The translations under genes and the position numbers were made by a program. The notes beneath the pieces are model-generated. The model searched no databases. It saw only the letters and a program-made list of their open reading frames with translations, and was not told the DNA's origin. This document shows positions 34,152 to 44,104 of a stretch of DNA of 64,000 nucleotides, piece after piece. This DNA is from Sedimentibacter sp. zth1 (lineage in GTDB: Bacteria > Bacillota > Clostridia > Tissierellales > Sedimentibacteraceae): assembly GCF_017352195.1 (NCBI RefSeq), contig NZ_CP071445.1, positions 1,612,001-1,676,000 on the forward strand, given 5' to 3'. The stretch's first letter is position 1; each line of letters opens with the position of its first letter.

Positions 34152-35471
34152 TTAATAATTAACGTTACTTTTGCCTTTTCCTCTTTCAAGTATAGACGAT
34201 TGTACATTGGATATATTATTTAAAACTTCTTTTTCGTCTAATGTTAATTTTCCTTTATACTTTATAAATTCTCCCTCAATCATTGTATATAACACATTTT
34301 CAGAATTAGAACTATAAAGTATTGAAATAACAGGATTATAAATTGGGAATGTATTTGGTCTATTCAAATCCCATATTATTATATCTGCATCTTTTCCTTC
34401 TTTTATTTCTCCGGTATTGAAAGCAAGTGCTTTATGTCCATCCATAAGGTGCTTCCAGATATCCTTGATTTTAAAACTTTCAGAGTCATTGTTTATAAAT
34501 TTACCATTTAGTGCAAATAATCTTGCTTGTTCAAGTGGGTTAAGTGTATTTGAGCTTGCTCCACCATCAGTTCCAAAACTATAGTTTATCCTGTCATGAT
34601 ATTTATATATATTTCCCTCACCCATCGCAAGTTTCATATATGTTTTTGGACAGAATGCAAAATATGTCTTATCATTTAGATATTTTATATCATTTTCTTC
34701 TACCCATAACCCATGAGCTACTATTGTATTTATATCAAAACCACCGCTTTCATATAAAACTTCAAATGGTGTTTTTTTAGTCTGATCTAAACTTGTATCA
34801 ACTTGTTCTTTAGTTTCTGAAACGTGTAAATGAATTCCTACATTTAATTCTTTTGCTGTATTAACTATCTCACTTAAAATTTCACCAGGACATGTATATG
34901 GTGCATGCGGTCCAAGTCTTAAATTTACTCTACTTGAAATATTTCTGTTTTTACTGATAAATTCTTTAGCATTTTGTAGCTGTTCTTTATAATTTGGGGC
35001 TAAGCCAAAAATAGTTGATGCTAAGTCTATTCTGATTTTTGAATCCATTGCTGCTTTTAAAACTGATTCCTGTCCGAAATAATGGTCTGCAAAAGCTGTA
35101 ACACCATTATTAAGCATTTCAAGTATGGCTAATTTTACTCCATTGTATATATCCTCTGGTTGAAGTTTACTTTCATAAGGAAAAATTTCTTTGTTAAACC
35201 AATCATCGATAGTTACATCTTCAGCTATGCCTTTAAATATATTCATAGCAGCATGAGAATGCAAATTTACAAGTCCTGGTGAAACATAATAAGTAGAACA
35301 ATCAATAATCTCACATGAATCATTATTATCAACATTCTCACAACATAAATTAAAATTATTAGTATCTATAATTTTAACTATTCTACTATTTTCTATATAT
35401 ATGTCTTTATTTTTATCTACTGTTGCATCATTGTTTATAATATTAGAATTTTTTAAAAGTATTTTTTTCAT
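34152..35471 (-). CDS. Amidohydrolase of the MtaD/SsnA (SAH deaminase/chlorohydrolase) group
   Basis: This 439-residue protein has the metal-binding motif HSHAAMN near residue 70, HLHVSET near 220, HGLWVEE near 255 and the catalytic Asp in FGTDGGASSN near 300, all in the order of cytosine/guanine/adenosine-deaminase-like amidohydrolases. Members deaminate S-adenosylhomocysteine, methylthioadenosine, guanine or similar purine compounds. No neighbour narrows this. GGAGG precedes the start. Confidence 0.88.
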   Translation of the reverse strand: MKKILLKNSNIINNDATVDKNKDIYIENSRIVKIIDTNNFNLCCENVDNNDSCEIIDCSTYYVSPGLVNLHSHAAMNIFKGIAEDVTIDDWFNKEIFPYESKLQPEDIYNGVKLAILEMLNNGVTAFADHYFGQESVLKAAMDSKIRIDLASTIFGLAPNYKEQLQNAKEFISKNRNISSRVNLRLGPHAPYTCPGEILSEIVNTAKELNVGIHLHVSETKEQVDTSLDQTKKTPFEVLYESGGFDINTIVAHGLWVEENDIKYLNDKTYFAFCPKTYMKLAMGEGNIYKYHDRINYSFGTDGGASSNTLNPLEQARLFALNGKFINNDSESFKIKDIWKHLMDGHKALAFNTGEIKEGKDADIIIWDLNRPNTFPIYNPVISILYSSNSENVLYTMIEGEFIKYKGKLTLDEKEVLNNISNVQSSILERGKGKSNVNY

Positions 35472-35595
35472 CTTTCCTCCATAATTAGTTATGTAATCAA
35501 TTAATATATTATACCCATGTATTTTAATATAATAGTATTTATTATTAAAAAAATTATTTATTAGCTTGCTTTGACGTTTAAAAATATTCTAAATT

Positions 35596-36393
35596 TTATT
35601 TAGTTATAATTGATAATAAATGACTTGAGACTCCAAACATAGAGCTATCACACTCAATTTCTCTCATGATTTCAAGATAATTATCTAAATATTCTTTTGA
35701 GTTGATTTTTTCATCAAATCTATCAACTATTCTATTGATTCCTTCTACGTTTATTATTTTTTTACATTTAAGTCCTGTAGTCTCAACCTCATTCTTAAAC
35801 TCATTTGCTGTATGAAAATAGCCGAAAGTAAAATGATTATTATATCTATTATTAAAGCAACCAGTTTTTAATGCTTCTAGAGCAGACTCTTTAAATTTTT
35901 TATCATCTACTTCTTTTACTTTTATAAAATCCATTATTGCTGAGTTTTTATGTATAAATACAGCAAATATCTTTCCGTCATCTTTTAAAACACGCTTTGC
36001 CTCAATTAATACCTTCCTTCTTTCTTCATAGCTTTGTATATGATATAACGGACCAAATAACAACACATAATCGAACGATTTATCATCAAATTCAATATTT
36101 GTTGCATCTCCAACATCTATAGAACCTAGTTTCACTCCAGTTTTTTGTTCTTCTTCTCTTGCTTGTTGAATATGAAGAGGTACAATATCCCTTAGATGAA
36201 CGCTTAACCCCATTTTAGCTAGCCAAAATGAATAATAACCAGCACCTCCACCCATATCTAATACGCTTTTTTTATTAAAATCTATGTTTCTTACTAAAAT
36301 ATCCTTAGTTCTTTCAAATTCAAAGCTACACCTAGTGTATCTATCTTTTTCTCTTCCCAAATTGTAATAATCAAAAAAATCTTTATTTGGCAT
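35596..36393 (-). CDS. Class I SAM-dependent methyltransferase
   Basis: This 265-residue protein has motif I VLDMGGGAGYYSFWLA near residue 40, the acidic residue ending strand 2 (HLRDI), GSIDVGDATNIEF, and motif IV YVLLFGPLYHI near 107. The FGPLYH motif is frequent in small-molecule methyltransferases of Firmicutes. The substrate is unknown. It lies between ileS and the amidohydrolase gene with its own GAGGTG ribosome binding site. Confidence 0.88.
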   Translation of the reverse strand: MPNKDFFDYYNLGREKDRYTRCSFEFERTKDILVRNIDFNKKSVLDMGGGAGYYSFWLAKMGLSVHLRDIVPLHIQQAREEEQKTGVKLGSIDVGDATNIEFDDKSFDYVLLFGPLYHIQSYEERRKVLIEAKRVLKDDGKIFAVFIHKNSAIMDFIKVKEVDDKKFKESALEALKTGCFNNRYNNHFTFGYFHTANEFKNEVETTGLKCKKIINVEGINRIVDRFDEKINSKEYLDNYLEIMREIECDSSMFGVSSHLLSIITK

Positions 36394-36458
36394 GATATCA
36401 CCTCATTTATATAGAAAAAGTGCAATATATTTATACTATACTACACTTTTTACGTCTA

Positions 36459-39400
36459 TTAGTTTACTTTTTCAAGTTTTATACCTGTTTCGATACCATT
36501 TAAGTTTTGAACCTCGAAACTTGTATCATCAGTTTTTGTTATTTCTATTGCCAATGTTTCAGATTTGATGAAATCTGTAAATATGTCTACTGCATTAGAT
36601 ATTTCTTCATTTCCATTGAAGAAAATTTTAATATTATCCATCATTTCATATCCATTAGTCTTTCTCATTTGCTGAATCTTAGATACAAACTCTCTCGCAT
36701 ATCCTTCATCTATAAGCTCTTTAGTTAAGTTAGTATCAATAATAACAAATAAATTGTTAGACATTTCAACATCATAACCCTCTTTTGCAGCAATTCTTAT
36801 ATCTAACATATCTTCTGTTATTTCAATTTCATTGCCACTAACTGCCATGTTATATACATTACCTGCTTGAACTGTAGAGATTATTTCCTTTGTATCTGCT
36901 TTTAATAGTTCTTGTGCAAATACTTTTACATCTTTACCTAATTTAGGTCCGCAAGTTTTGAAGTTTGGTTTTATAGTAAAGTTTATATATTGATTTAAGT
37001 TCTGTTCAAATAAAACTTCCTTCACATTCAATTCTTCCATAATAAGTGGTGTCATATCAGAAATTAATGCTTCATATCTACCATCTATATAGATTTTTTG
37101 AATTGGTTGTCTAACCTTGATTTTAGTAGTTTCTCTTGACGCTCTACCAAGCTTAACTAAATCTCTTACAAGGTCCATTCTCTTTTCAACATTCAAGTCT
37201 ATTACTTCTTCATTAGCTATTGGATAATCAGCTAAGTGAACTGATTTTTCTCCAGTTAAATCTCTATATAATTCTTCAGCTATATATGGAGCAAATGGAG
37301 CTACAAGTTTTGATACTCCAACAAGAATTTCATAAGTTGTCACATATACTGATTTTTTATCTTCTGTTAATTCAGTTGCCCAAAATCTTCTTCTTGAACG
37401 TCTAATATACCAATTTGATAAATCTTCATTAATAAAGTCTTGAATTGCTCTTACTACTTTATTCAAGTCAAATACGTCCATGCACTCTTTAACATACTTA
37501 ACTAAATTGTTGTATTTAGAAATTATCCATCTATCAAGCTCCGGTCTATCCTTTATTTCAACAAAGAATTCTCTTGGATCTACATTATCGGTATTTGCAT
37601 ATAGTGCAAAGAATGTATAAACATTTTTGATAGTTCCAAAGAATTTACTCAAAACTTCTTTTAATCCGTCTTCGTCAAATTTTGTTGGTGACCATGCTGG
37701 TGATACATGTAATAAGTACCATCTTAAAGCATCAGCTCCATATTTATCGAATAATTGAAATGGATCTACACCGTTTCCTTTTGATTTAGACATTTTCTTG
37801 CCAAATTTATCTAGTATCAAGTCATTTACTAAAACTCTTTTATATGGTGATACGCCTTTTACAAATGTTGATATTGCAAGTAATGAGTAGAACCATCCAC
37901 GAGTTTGATCAATACCTTCACAGATAAAATCTGCTGGGAACATTTCATCAAAGTTTTCTTTGTTTTCGAATGGATAGTGCTGTTGAGCAAATGGCATTGA
38001 ACCACTGTCAAACCAACAGTCAATTACATCTTTAACTCTTGTCATTGGTTTTCCACAATGAGGACAAGTTATATGAACATCATCAACAAACGGTCTGTGC
38101 AATTCTATATTTTCATCTATGTTTTCTATAGCTCTTTCAGCTAATTCTTTTCTTGAACCTATACTATCTACATGACCGCATTCGCATCTCCAAATTGGAA
38201 GTGGTGTTCCCCAGTATCTACTTCTTGATACAGCCCAATCATTTACATTTTCTAACCAGTTACCAAATCTTTTTTCTCCAACAAAATCAGGATACCATTC
38301 AACTGTTTTGTTGTTTTCAACAAGATTATCCTTTAATTTTGTCATTTGAATATACCAGCTTGGTTTTGCATAGTATAAAAGTGGAGTTTTACATCTCCAG
38401 CAGTGAGGATAATTGTGAAATACAGTTTCTTTTTTAAATAACTTGCCTTGCTCTTTTAACCAAATTAAGATATCTTTATCAGCATCCATAACAAACATAC
38501 CTTTCCAAGGTGTTTGTGTAAACTTACCGGTATCATCAACTGGTTGTAAAACTGGTAAATTATATCTTTTTCCTGTGTTATAGTCATCTTCACCAAATGC
38601 AGGAGCTGTATGAACTATACCAGTACCATCTTCAGCTGTAACGTAATCTGCACATGTTACAAAAAAAGCTTTTTTATCAGCTTTTACAAAAGGCATAATT
38701 TGCTCATACTCAACAAACTCTAAGTCTTTACCTTTCATTTCTTCAAGTATTTCATAATCTACTTTTATAACTTTTTCAAGTAATGATTTGGCAAGATATA
38801 ATACGTCGCCTTTTTTATCTTCTGTATCTGCTAATTTAATTTTAACATATTCCATATCAGCATGTACTGTAAGTGCAACGTTTGAAGCAAGTGTCCAAGG
38901 TGTTGTTGTCCATGCTAAGAAATATTCATTTTTTCCAACTAATTTAAACTTAACAAATGCTGTTGCAGTTTTTATTTCCTCATAGCCTTGTGCAACTTCA
39001 TGAGATGCAAGACCTGTTCCACATCTAGGACAGTAAGGTAATATTTTATGTCCTTCATACATTAATCCCTCTTTAAAGAACTTATTCAATATCCACCAAA
39101 CTGATTCTATATAGTTGTTGTCAAGTGTGATATATGGATTATCTAAGTCAATTAGATATGCCATACGCTCAGTCATTTGTCTCCATAATCCGCTATATGT
39201 GAATACTGACTCTCTACAATTTTCATTAAATTTATCTATGCCATAATTCTCTATATCTTGTTTGTTTTTAAGTCCTAATTTTTTTTCAACTTCGATTTCA
39301 ACGGGAAGTCCATGAGTATCCCATCCGGCTTTTCTTTTTACCTGATAGCCCTCCATTGTTTTGAAACGGCATACAGAATCTTTTAAAGTTCTTGCTATAA

Positions 39401-39578
39401 CATGGTGAATTCCCGGTCTACCATTGGCAGTTGGTGGTCCTTCATAAAAAACAAACTGCTGTTTATCTTTTCTTGTTTCAACTGCTTGATGTAGTAAATC
39501 TATATTTTCCCAGTAATTTGACATTTCTTTTTCATATTCGTTATATGGTAATTTTGATATGTCTTTAAATAATTTCAT
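36459..39578 (-). CDS. ileS: Isoleucyl-tRNA synthetase
   Basis: This 1039-residue class I synthetase charges tRNA-Ile with isoleucine and edits misactivated valine. The HIGH motif appears as GIHHVIA near residue 55 and the KMSKS loop as KMSKSKGNG near 596. Internal zinc-type cysteine motifs are visible (CPRCG, CRCKT, CECGH, CPHCG). The length and the long C-terminal domain fit the second bacterial clade, which is closer to eukaryotic IleRS and often less sensitive to mupirocin. A T-box leader precedes it, so expression should rise when tRNA-Ile is uncharged. Confidence 0.97.
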   Translation of the reverse strand: MKLFKDISKLPYNEYEKEMSNYWENIDLLHQAVETRKDKQQFVFYEGPPTANGRPGIHHVIARTLKDSVCRFKTMEGYQVKRKAGWDTHGLPVEIEVEKKLGLKNKQDIENYGIDKFNENCRESVFTYSGLWRQMTERMAYLIDLDNPYITLDNNYIESVWWILNKFFKEGLMYEGHKILPYCPRCGTGLASHEVAQGYEEIKTATAFVKFKLVGKNEYFLAWTTTPWTLASNVALTVHADMEYVKIKLADTEDKKGDVLYLAKSLLEKVIKVDYEILEEMKGKDLEFVEYEQIMPFVKADKKAFFVTCADYVTAEDGTGIVHTAPAFGEDDYNTGKRYNLPVLQPVDDTGKFTQTPWKGMFVMDADKDILIWLKEQGKLFKKETVFHNYPHCWRCKTPLLYYAKPSWYIQMTKLKDNLVENNKTVEWYPDFVGEKRFGNWLENVNDWAVSRSRYWGTPLPIWRCECGHVDSIGSRKELAERAIENIDENIELHRPFVDDVHITCPHCGKPMTRVKDVIDCWFDSGSMPFAQQHYPFENKENFDEMFPADFICEGIDQTRGWFYSLLAISTFVKGVSPYKRVLVNDLILDKFGKKMSKSKGNGVDPFQLFDKYGADALRWYLLHVSPAWSPTKFDEDGLKEVLSKFFGTIKNVYTFFALYANTDNVDPREFFVEIKDRPELDRWIISKYNNLVKYVKECMDVFDLNKVVRAIQDFINEDLSNWYIRRSRRRFWATELTEDKKSVYVTTYEILVGVSKLVAPFAPYIAEELYRDLTGEKSVHLADYPIANEEVIDLNVEKRMDLVRDLVKLGRASRETTKIKVRQPIQKIYIDGRYEALISDMTPLIMEELNVKEVLFEQNLNQYINFTIKPNFKTCGPKLGKDVKVFAQELLKADTKEIISTVQAGNVYNMAVSGNEIEITEDMLDIRIAAKEGYDVEMSNNLFVIIDTNLTKELIDEGYAREFVSKIQQMRKTNGYEMMDNIKIFFNGNEEISNAVDIFTDFIKSETLAIEITKTDDTSFEVQNLNGIETGIKLEKVN

Positions 39579-39612
39579 TTTTTCCTCCTATTATATATTA
39601 TTATTATGCAAT

Positions 39613-39870
39613 AAAAAAACTCCTTCATCCAAAGGGACGAAAGAGTTATATTTCCGTGGTACCACCCAAATTATACAAAACCTTAAATTTATAGATTTTG
39701 TATCACTCAACTTTATAACGATTTTCACGTAGTTTCTTACTACTATTTCAGAAACTAAGCTCATGGATGATTTTCATTATACTTAAAATTATAATCTCAC
39801 ACCAAAATGATTATTTCTCTTGAATTCGCTATATAATTACTATTCCAATCATAGCCTAAAATATTAATTT
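39613..39870 (-). promoter_or_regulatory. T-box leader upstream of ileS
   Basis: The minus strand carries the T-box core GGGTGGTACCACGGAA (39652-39667) and then a terminator hairpin, CTCTTTCGTCC paired with GGATGAAGGAG plus seven T, ending about 39613. The upstream 200 bases would form Stem I and the following helices. A likely isoleucine specifier ATC lies in GAAAATCATCC near 39768, though I could not fold Stem I by eye with certainty. It switches ileS on when uncharged tRNA-Ile pairs with it. Confidence 0.92.
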
Positions 39871-39880
39871 ATATTCTAAA

Positions 39881-39909
39881 ATAATACACCATTATTTACT
39901 AGCTGTCAA
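39881..39909 (-). promoter_or_regulatory. Sigma-A type promoter of ileS
   Basis: On the minus strand, TTGACA (39904-39909) and TATTAT (39881-39886) are separated by exactly 17 bases. Transcription would begin around 39873, just ahead of the T-box leader. Confidence 0.85.
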
Positions 39910-39996
39910 GATATTTTTTTGATTTTAGAATATAATTTTCGTAAATTTGGTTAATATATTATTGTTCTTTAGATGTAGATGAAAGGATTGATGACA

Positions 39997-40242
39997 ATGG
40001 CAAGTAGAAATAAGTTAATTGTACCAGAATCAAAACAAGCTCTTGACATGTTAAAGATGGAAATAGCATCTGACATAGGATACACTCCTCCAAGTGATAT
40101 GAAAGATAAAATGTATCCAGCACTAGTTAACGGTCTCGCAGTTAAAGAAATGGTAAGAATGGGCGAAAAAATGATAACCAACAATAAACCCTCACAATTT
40201 AAAGCACAAATAAACAAAGACTTTCATAATTTAAAGAGATAA
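39997..40242 (+). CDS. Alpha/beta-type small acid-soluble spore protein
   Basis: This 81-residue protein binds and protects DNA in dormant spores. MASRNKLIVPESKQALDMLK and MEIASDIG match alpha/beta SASP, including the germination protease site region EIASD. The second half departs from the usual sequence but keeps a G-L-x-V-K-x-M-V-x-x-G-E-K-M helix. The start is put at 39997, nine bases after AAAGGA; ATGs at 39979 and 39991 are on or too near that site. It should be expressed in the forespore. It shows the organism forms spores. Confidence 0.9.
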   Translation: MASRNKLIVPESKQALDMLKMEIASDIGYTPPSDMKDKMYPALVNGLAVKEMVRMGEKMITNNKPSQFKAQINKDFHNLKR

Positions 40243-40269
40243 ACTGTTATTTGTTCAATAATTAGTTTA

Positions 40270-40303
40270 TAAAAATGTTACGAGCATTGCTCGTAACATT
40301 TTT
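40270..40303 (+). terminator. Rho-independent terminator after the spore protein gene
   Basis: Hairpin AATGTTACGAGCA-TTGCTCGTAACATT followed by TTTT on the plus strand. Confidence 0.85.
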
Positions 40304-40325
40304 ACATATGATAAAGGAGAATATT

Positions 40326-41864
40326 ATGATTTATCAAAATAATTCGTTTTGGCATCAAACTACTTCATATAGAAATTTAAATACTAAAAATATTAGTGGC
40401 AAAAAATTTGATGTATTAATTATAGGTGCTGGTCTTTCAGGGTTAAATACTGCTTTTTTACTTATGAACAAAGGATTAAACATTGGAATCATTGACTCTA
40501 CACATATAGGCTATGGGGTAAGTGGCTACTCAAATGCAAAAATAACTATACAGCATAATCTTATATATGATTATTTAATTCGCAACTTTGGTATAAGTAC
40601 TGCTAAAAACTATTATAAAGCTAATTTAGATGGTTTAAATTTTTATAAAAATATAATTTACAATCTTAACATTCCATGTGATTTTCAAGAAGATTTTAGT
40701 GTTGTATACTCAAAATACAATGAAAAAGTATATGATTTAAAATCAGAAAAAGAGGCTTATGATGCAATTGGAATAAAATCTAATATAATTGATATTTATT
40801 CAATGAATTTTCCTATATCATGTGGATTAGAAGTACCAAATCAATATAAATTTAATCCGTTAAAATATTTATACTCTTTAGCTAATATTTTAAATAAAAA
40901 CAATATAGACATTTATGAAAATACTAAAGCAATAGATGTTTGTTTAAATGAAAATCCTCATAAAATAATAACAAACAATGGTGACGTATTTGCAAACAAA
41001 GTAATCATTGCAACACATTTTCCACTAAAAAAATTATTAGGCTTATTCTTTATAAAACAATCTCAAGAAAAATCATATATTATTGCTTGTAAAACAAATA
41101 CAAAACCATTTGATGGAATGTATATAAATATTGACAAGAACATAAGGTCTATTAGATTTCAAAAAAATATCAAAGACAGTATTTTACTTTTAGGAGGATG
41201 CAATCATCCAGTTGGAAAACCTAATAATGAAGAAAACGCATATAAAAAATTAGAGGATTTTTTGATTAAATATTTTTCTAAACATGACATACTTGCAAAA
41301 TGGTCTACACAAGATTGCATGTCGCACGACCGAATTCCTTTTATAGGTCCAATAAGCAAACTGTATAAAGATATTTATGTAGCAACTGGCTTTAGCAAGT
41401 GGGGTATGACAAACTCTGCAGCGTCAGCTATCATAATAAGCAACATGATTTTAAATAATAACATCACATATTACGAAAACATTTTCAACCCTTATAGGCA
41501 CTTGAATATCAATGCTACATCTGTTTTTAAGATTGGTAAAGCAAGCTATAATACACTAATAGGTTATTCAAAAAAATTGTTATTGCGTTCTAAAAAAGAA
41601 GTACTTGACTTAAAAAATGGTGATGGTACTATAATAAATTCTGGTATAACAAATATTGGCGTATTCCTTGATGACGAAGATAATTTTCATTGCATAAAAC
41701 CTGTATGTACTCATCTTGGTTGCTCACTTGAATTCAACACTGAAGATAAGACTTGGGACTGCCAATGTCATGGCTCAAGGTTTGATATATTAGGTCATGT
41801 AATAGAAGGTCCAGCCACTAAGTCCCTAAAGTATGCTAAAATCAAAAGAAGTGATATATTATAA
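40326..41864 (+). CDS. FAD-dependent oxidoreductase with C-terminal Rieske domain
   Basis: This protein has 512 residues counted from the ATG at 40326, which follows AAAGGAG. The N-terminal DAO-type flavin domain has VLIIGAGLSGLNTAFLL near residue 30. The C-terminal 90 residues are a Rieske iron-sulfur domain with CTHLGC and CQCHGSRF, giving the two Cys and two His ligands. Such fusions pass electrons between flavin and a 2Fe-2S centre; family members are often annotated as glycine-oxidase-like. It lies alone between the SASP gene and a convergent WG-repeat gene. The substrate is unknown. Confidence 0.92.
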   Translation: MIYQNNSFWHQTTSYRNLNTKNISGKKFDVLIIGAGLSGLNTAFLLMNKGLNIGIIDSTHIGYGVSGYSNAKITIQHNLIYDYLIRNFGISTAKNYYKANLDGLNFYKNIIYNLNIPCDFQEDFSVVYSKYNEKVYDLKSEKEAYDAIGIKSNIIDIYSMNFPISCGLEVPNQYKFNPLKYLYSLANILNKNNIDIYENTKAIDVCLNENPHKIITNNGDVFANKVIIATHFPLKKLLGLFFIKQSQEKSYIIACKTNTKPFDGMYINIDKNIRSIRFQKNIKDSILLLGGCNHPVGKPNNEENAYKKLEDFLIKYFSKHDILAKWSTQDCMSHDRIPFIGPISKLYKDIYVATGFSKWGMTNSAASAIIISNMILNNNITYYENIFNPYRHLNINATSVFKIGKASYNTLIGYSKKLLLRSKKEVLDLKNGDGTIINSGITNIGVFLDDEDNFHCIKPVCTHLGCSLEFNTEDKTWDCQCHGSRFDILGHVIEGPATKSLKYAKIKRSDIL

Positions 41865-41868
41865 TAAG

Positions 41869-41932
41869 AAGTTACTATGTAACTCTACTAGGGGATCAAT
41901 GTCCTCCTTCGACATAAAAACACCTACTTCAT
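41869..41932. repeat. Dispersed intergenic repeat, copy 1
   Basis: This 64-bp unit contains two small hairpins, AGTTAC-TAT-GTAACT and AGGGGAT...GTCCTCCT, and ends CCTACTTCAT. A second copy lies at 62130-62194. Stem bases differ in a paired way (GTTAC/GTAAC here, GTTGC/GCAAC there), so the hairpin is conserved. It sits between two convergent genes and may act as a terminator or be a non-autonomous repeat. Confidence 0.8.
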
Positions 41933-43818
41933 TATTTTACTAAATTTAAAGATTTTGCAGTATCTCTACTAACAATATTATTTGAAATTAATTTTTCTAT
42001 CAACAATTGTCCATCTTTTGTGTTTGTTTGTAAAAATTTTATAGTTATTTCAGCCATATCATTATTTGATAGTGTATTTTTATTATCTATATCTATACCC
42101 AAGCTTTGTACAAATGTCAATGTTTCATCATATTTAAAATCCACATCTTGCTTATATCCTAAATTTTCAAGCAATACTTTTACATACTGCTTATATGTCA
42201 AGTTACTAAGAGGCATAAAATTATTATTAGTGTCACCTATAAAGCCTACGCCTGGATTATCCTTTAAAAATGCCATAATATTTATTCCTTGTTTCCAACT
42301 ATATCCTTTAGATTCATTAAAATTATTTTGACCAGAATAAGACAAAGCTTGTTCCTCTAACCCATTCATTCTAAGAACAATTATTGCACTTTGGATTCTA
42401 GTAGATGTTTTATTTGCATATTCTAATGTTATACCATTTCCATTTCCTTTGATCAAACCAAGCTTACCTAGAATTTTTAACTCATCACTTACAAATGGAT
42501 ATTTTCCTTCTTTATTTATTAATGTATAAAGATTATCTTTTTTAACAACTATCATATTGTTATTAAAAGATACTATTTCATCCCAATTATAATCTACTAT
42601 AATATTTGAATTACAGTCAATAATTCCCCATTTAGAATCTTTTTTTACTGCAAAATACTTATCACCAAGCAATGCAATTTCATCATAAACATTATCAACA
42701 ATTGTTTCCCCATAATTGTTGATAACTCCCCATTTATCATCTGTAAGTACAGCAATATATGGTGAATTTATATAACTTTTATAATTTGTGTACTCTATAT
42801 TATTTAAAAAGTTACCATTCTTATCGATGATTTTATAACTACCTTCATTTTCTTTTACAACTGCTACATCTTTAATAAATAATGATGCATGTATATACTT
42901 GCAATCAATAATCAATTTCCCTGATTTATCTATAAATCCCCACAACTCATTTAACCTAACAGGTGCAAGATTCTCGTTAAATAATTTAGTATTTTCCCAT
43001 ATAGGCGAAGAAATCACATGACCAGTTTTGTCAATATATCCGTATAGCTGCTTATCACCAATTTTAGAAACTGTAAATATACTATTATTTATTTGACTAA
43101 TGTAATCCCACTCTGCATCGATTATCTGATTATTTTCAGTGTTTATCACACCATATTTACCATTTAAAATAACTCTTGCTGTTCCGTCAACAAATTTTTC
43201 AACCCAGTCGTAATTTAAATCTATTACAACTTCACCGTTTTTATTTATATATCCCATTTTACCGTTTGAAGAAACTGAACATAATTCATTTGAAAATTGT
43301 CCTACACTATCCCAAACAGGTTGTATAACCACATTGCCTTGTTTATCAATAAATCCCTGCTTATTATCATTATTTGAAACCTTAGCTAATCCATCTACAA
43401 AAGGTTCAGCTTTAGTCCATAATGGTTTTATAATTATATCGCATTTTTTATCTATATATCCATACAATCCATACATATTAAATACAGCTAAATCTTCGTT
43501 AAATTCTAGTCCATAGCTAAACTGAGGATTAATAACCATTTCACCATCAATATCAACAAATCCATAAATATTTCCTTTTTTAACTAAAAACAATCCGTCA
43601 GACAGCTTTCCAATTTCAGAGTAAAGTGGATTGCAAATTAAATTGCCATCGTAATCCATAAGGCCCCACAGTCCATCCTTTTTTATTTTTATGGGTTCTT
43701 CCATGTTATCAGGCATATCAATTTCATCAAACCAATTGTATTCAACTCCATAAACACTTGTCACACATATAACGAGCATTAGACCTAATATTATAAAAAA
43801 TCTATTTAATTTTTTCAT
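41932..43818 (-). CDS. Secreted WG-repeat protein
   Basis: This 628-residue protein has an N-terminal signal peptide (about 1-24), then about 13 WG/KWG repeats of roughly 35 residues from 30 to 470, each with a core like KxGxWGxIDxxGxxVI and the next beginning PxYxxI. The last 160 residues form a separate domain (about 475-628) with SLH-like spacing (IKGNGNGITLEYANKTSTRIQSAI, later LTYKQYVKVLLENLGY), so it may attach to the cell wall. WG repeats form a propeller-like or beta-rich surface of unknown ligand. AAGGAG precedes the start. Confidence 0.88.
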   Translation of the reverse strand: MKKLNRFFIILGLMLVICVTSVYGVEYNWFDEIDMPDNMEEPIKIKKDGLWGLMDYDGNLICNPLYSEIGKLSDGLFLVKKGNIYGFVDIDGEMVINPQFSYGLEFNEDLAVFNMYGLYGYIDKKCDIIIKPLWTKAEPFVDGLAKVSNNDNKQGFIDKQGNVVIQPVWDSVGQFSNELCSVSSNGKMGYINKNGEVVIDLNYDWVEKFVDGTARVILNGKYGVINTENNQIIDAEWDYISQINNSIFTVSKIGDKQLYGYIDKTGHVISSPIWENTKLFNENLAPVRLNELWGFIDKSGKLIIDCKYIHASLFIKDVAVVKENEGSYKIIDKNGNFLNNIEYTNYKSYINSPYIAVLTDDKWGVINNYGETIVDNVYDEIALLGDKYFAVKKDSKWGIIDCNSNIIVDYNWDEIVSFNNNMIVVKKDNLYTLINKEGKYPFVSDELKILGKLGLIKGNGNGITLEYANKTSTRIQSAIIVLRMNGLEEQALSYSGQNNFNESKGYSWKQGINIMAFLKDNPGVGFIGDTNNNFMPLSNLTYKQYVKVLLENLGYKQDVDFKYDETLTFVQSLGIDIDNKNTLSNNDMAEITIKFLQTNTKDGQLLIEKLISNNIVSRDTAKSLNLVK

Positions 43819-43981
43819 AAAAGTCTCCTTTATTGATAGTTTGTTTAGCTCAATATAACATTTTGTCTGCTAAAATTCAACATTTTTCTTAATAATTAAA
43901 TTAATTTATTTTTTTTGTTTAAACTTCCATTTATGTGGTATAAACTATATGACAACAAAATAGTTTTAGCAATTAAAATAT

Positions 43982-44030
43982 AAAATGAGTTTTAACTTCC
44001 CCCCAGAATTAAAACTCATTTATTTTTTTA
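43982..44030 (-). terminator. Rho-independent terminator after folD
   Basis: Inverted repeat AAATGAGTTTTAA/TTAAAACTCATTT with T-rich sequence on both outer sides, about 75 bases past the folD stop on the minus strand. Confidence 0.72.
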
Positions 44031-44104
44031 TATTTAATTAAAAATGTTTACAACTTATATAAAATCTTTATGGTGATTTGCGACATATATTATCAATATC
44101 AAGT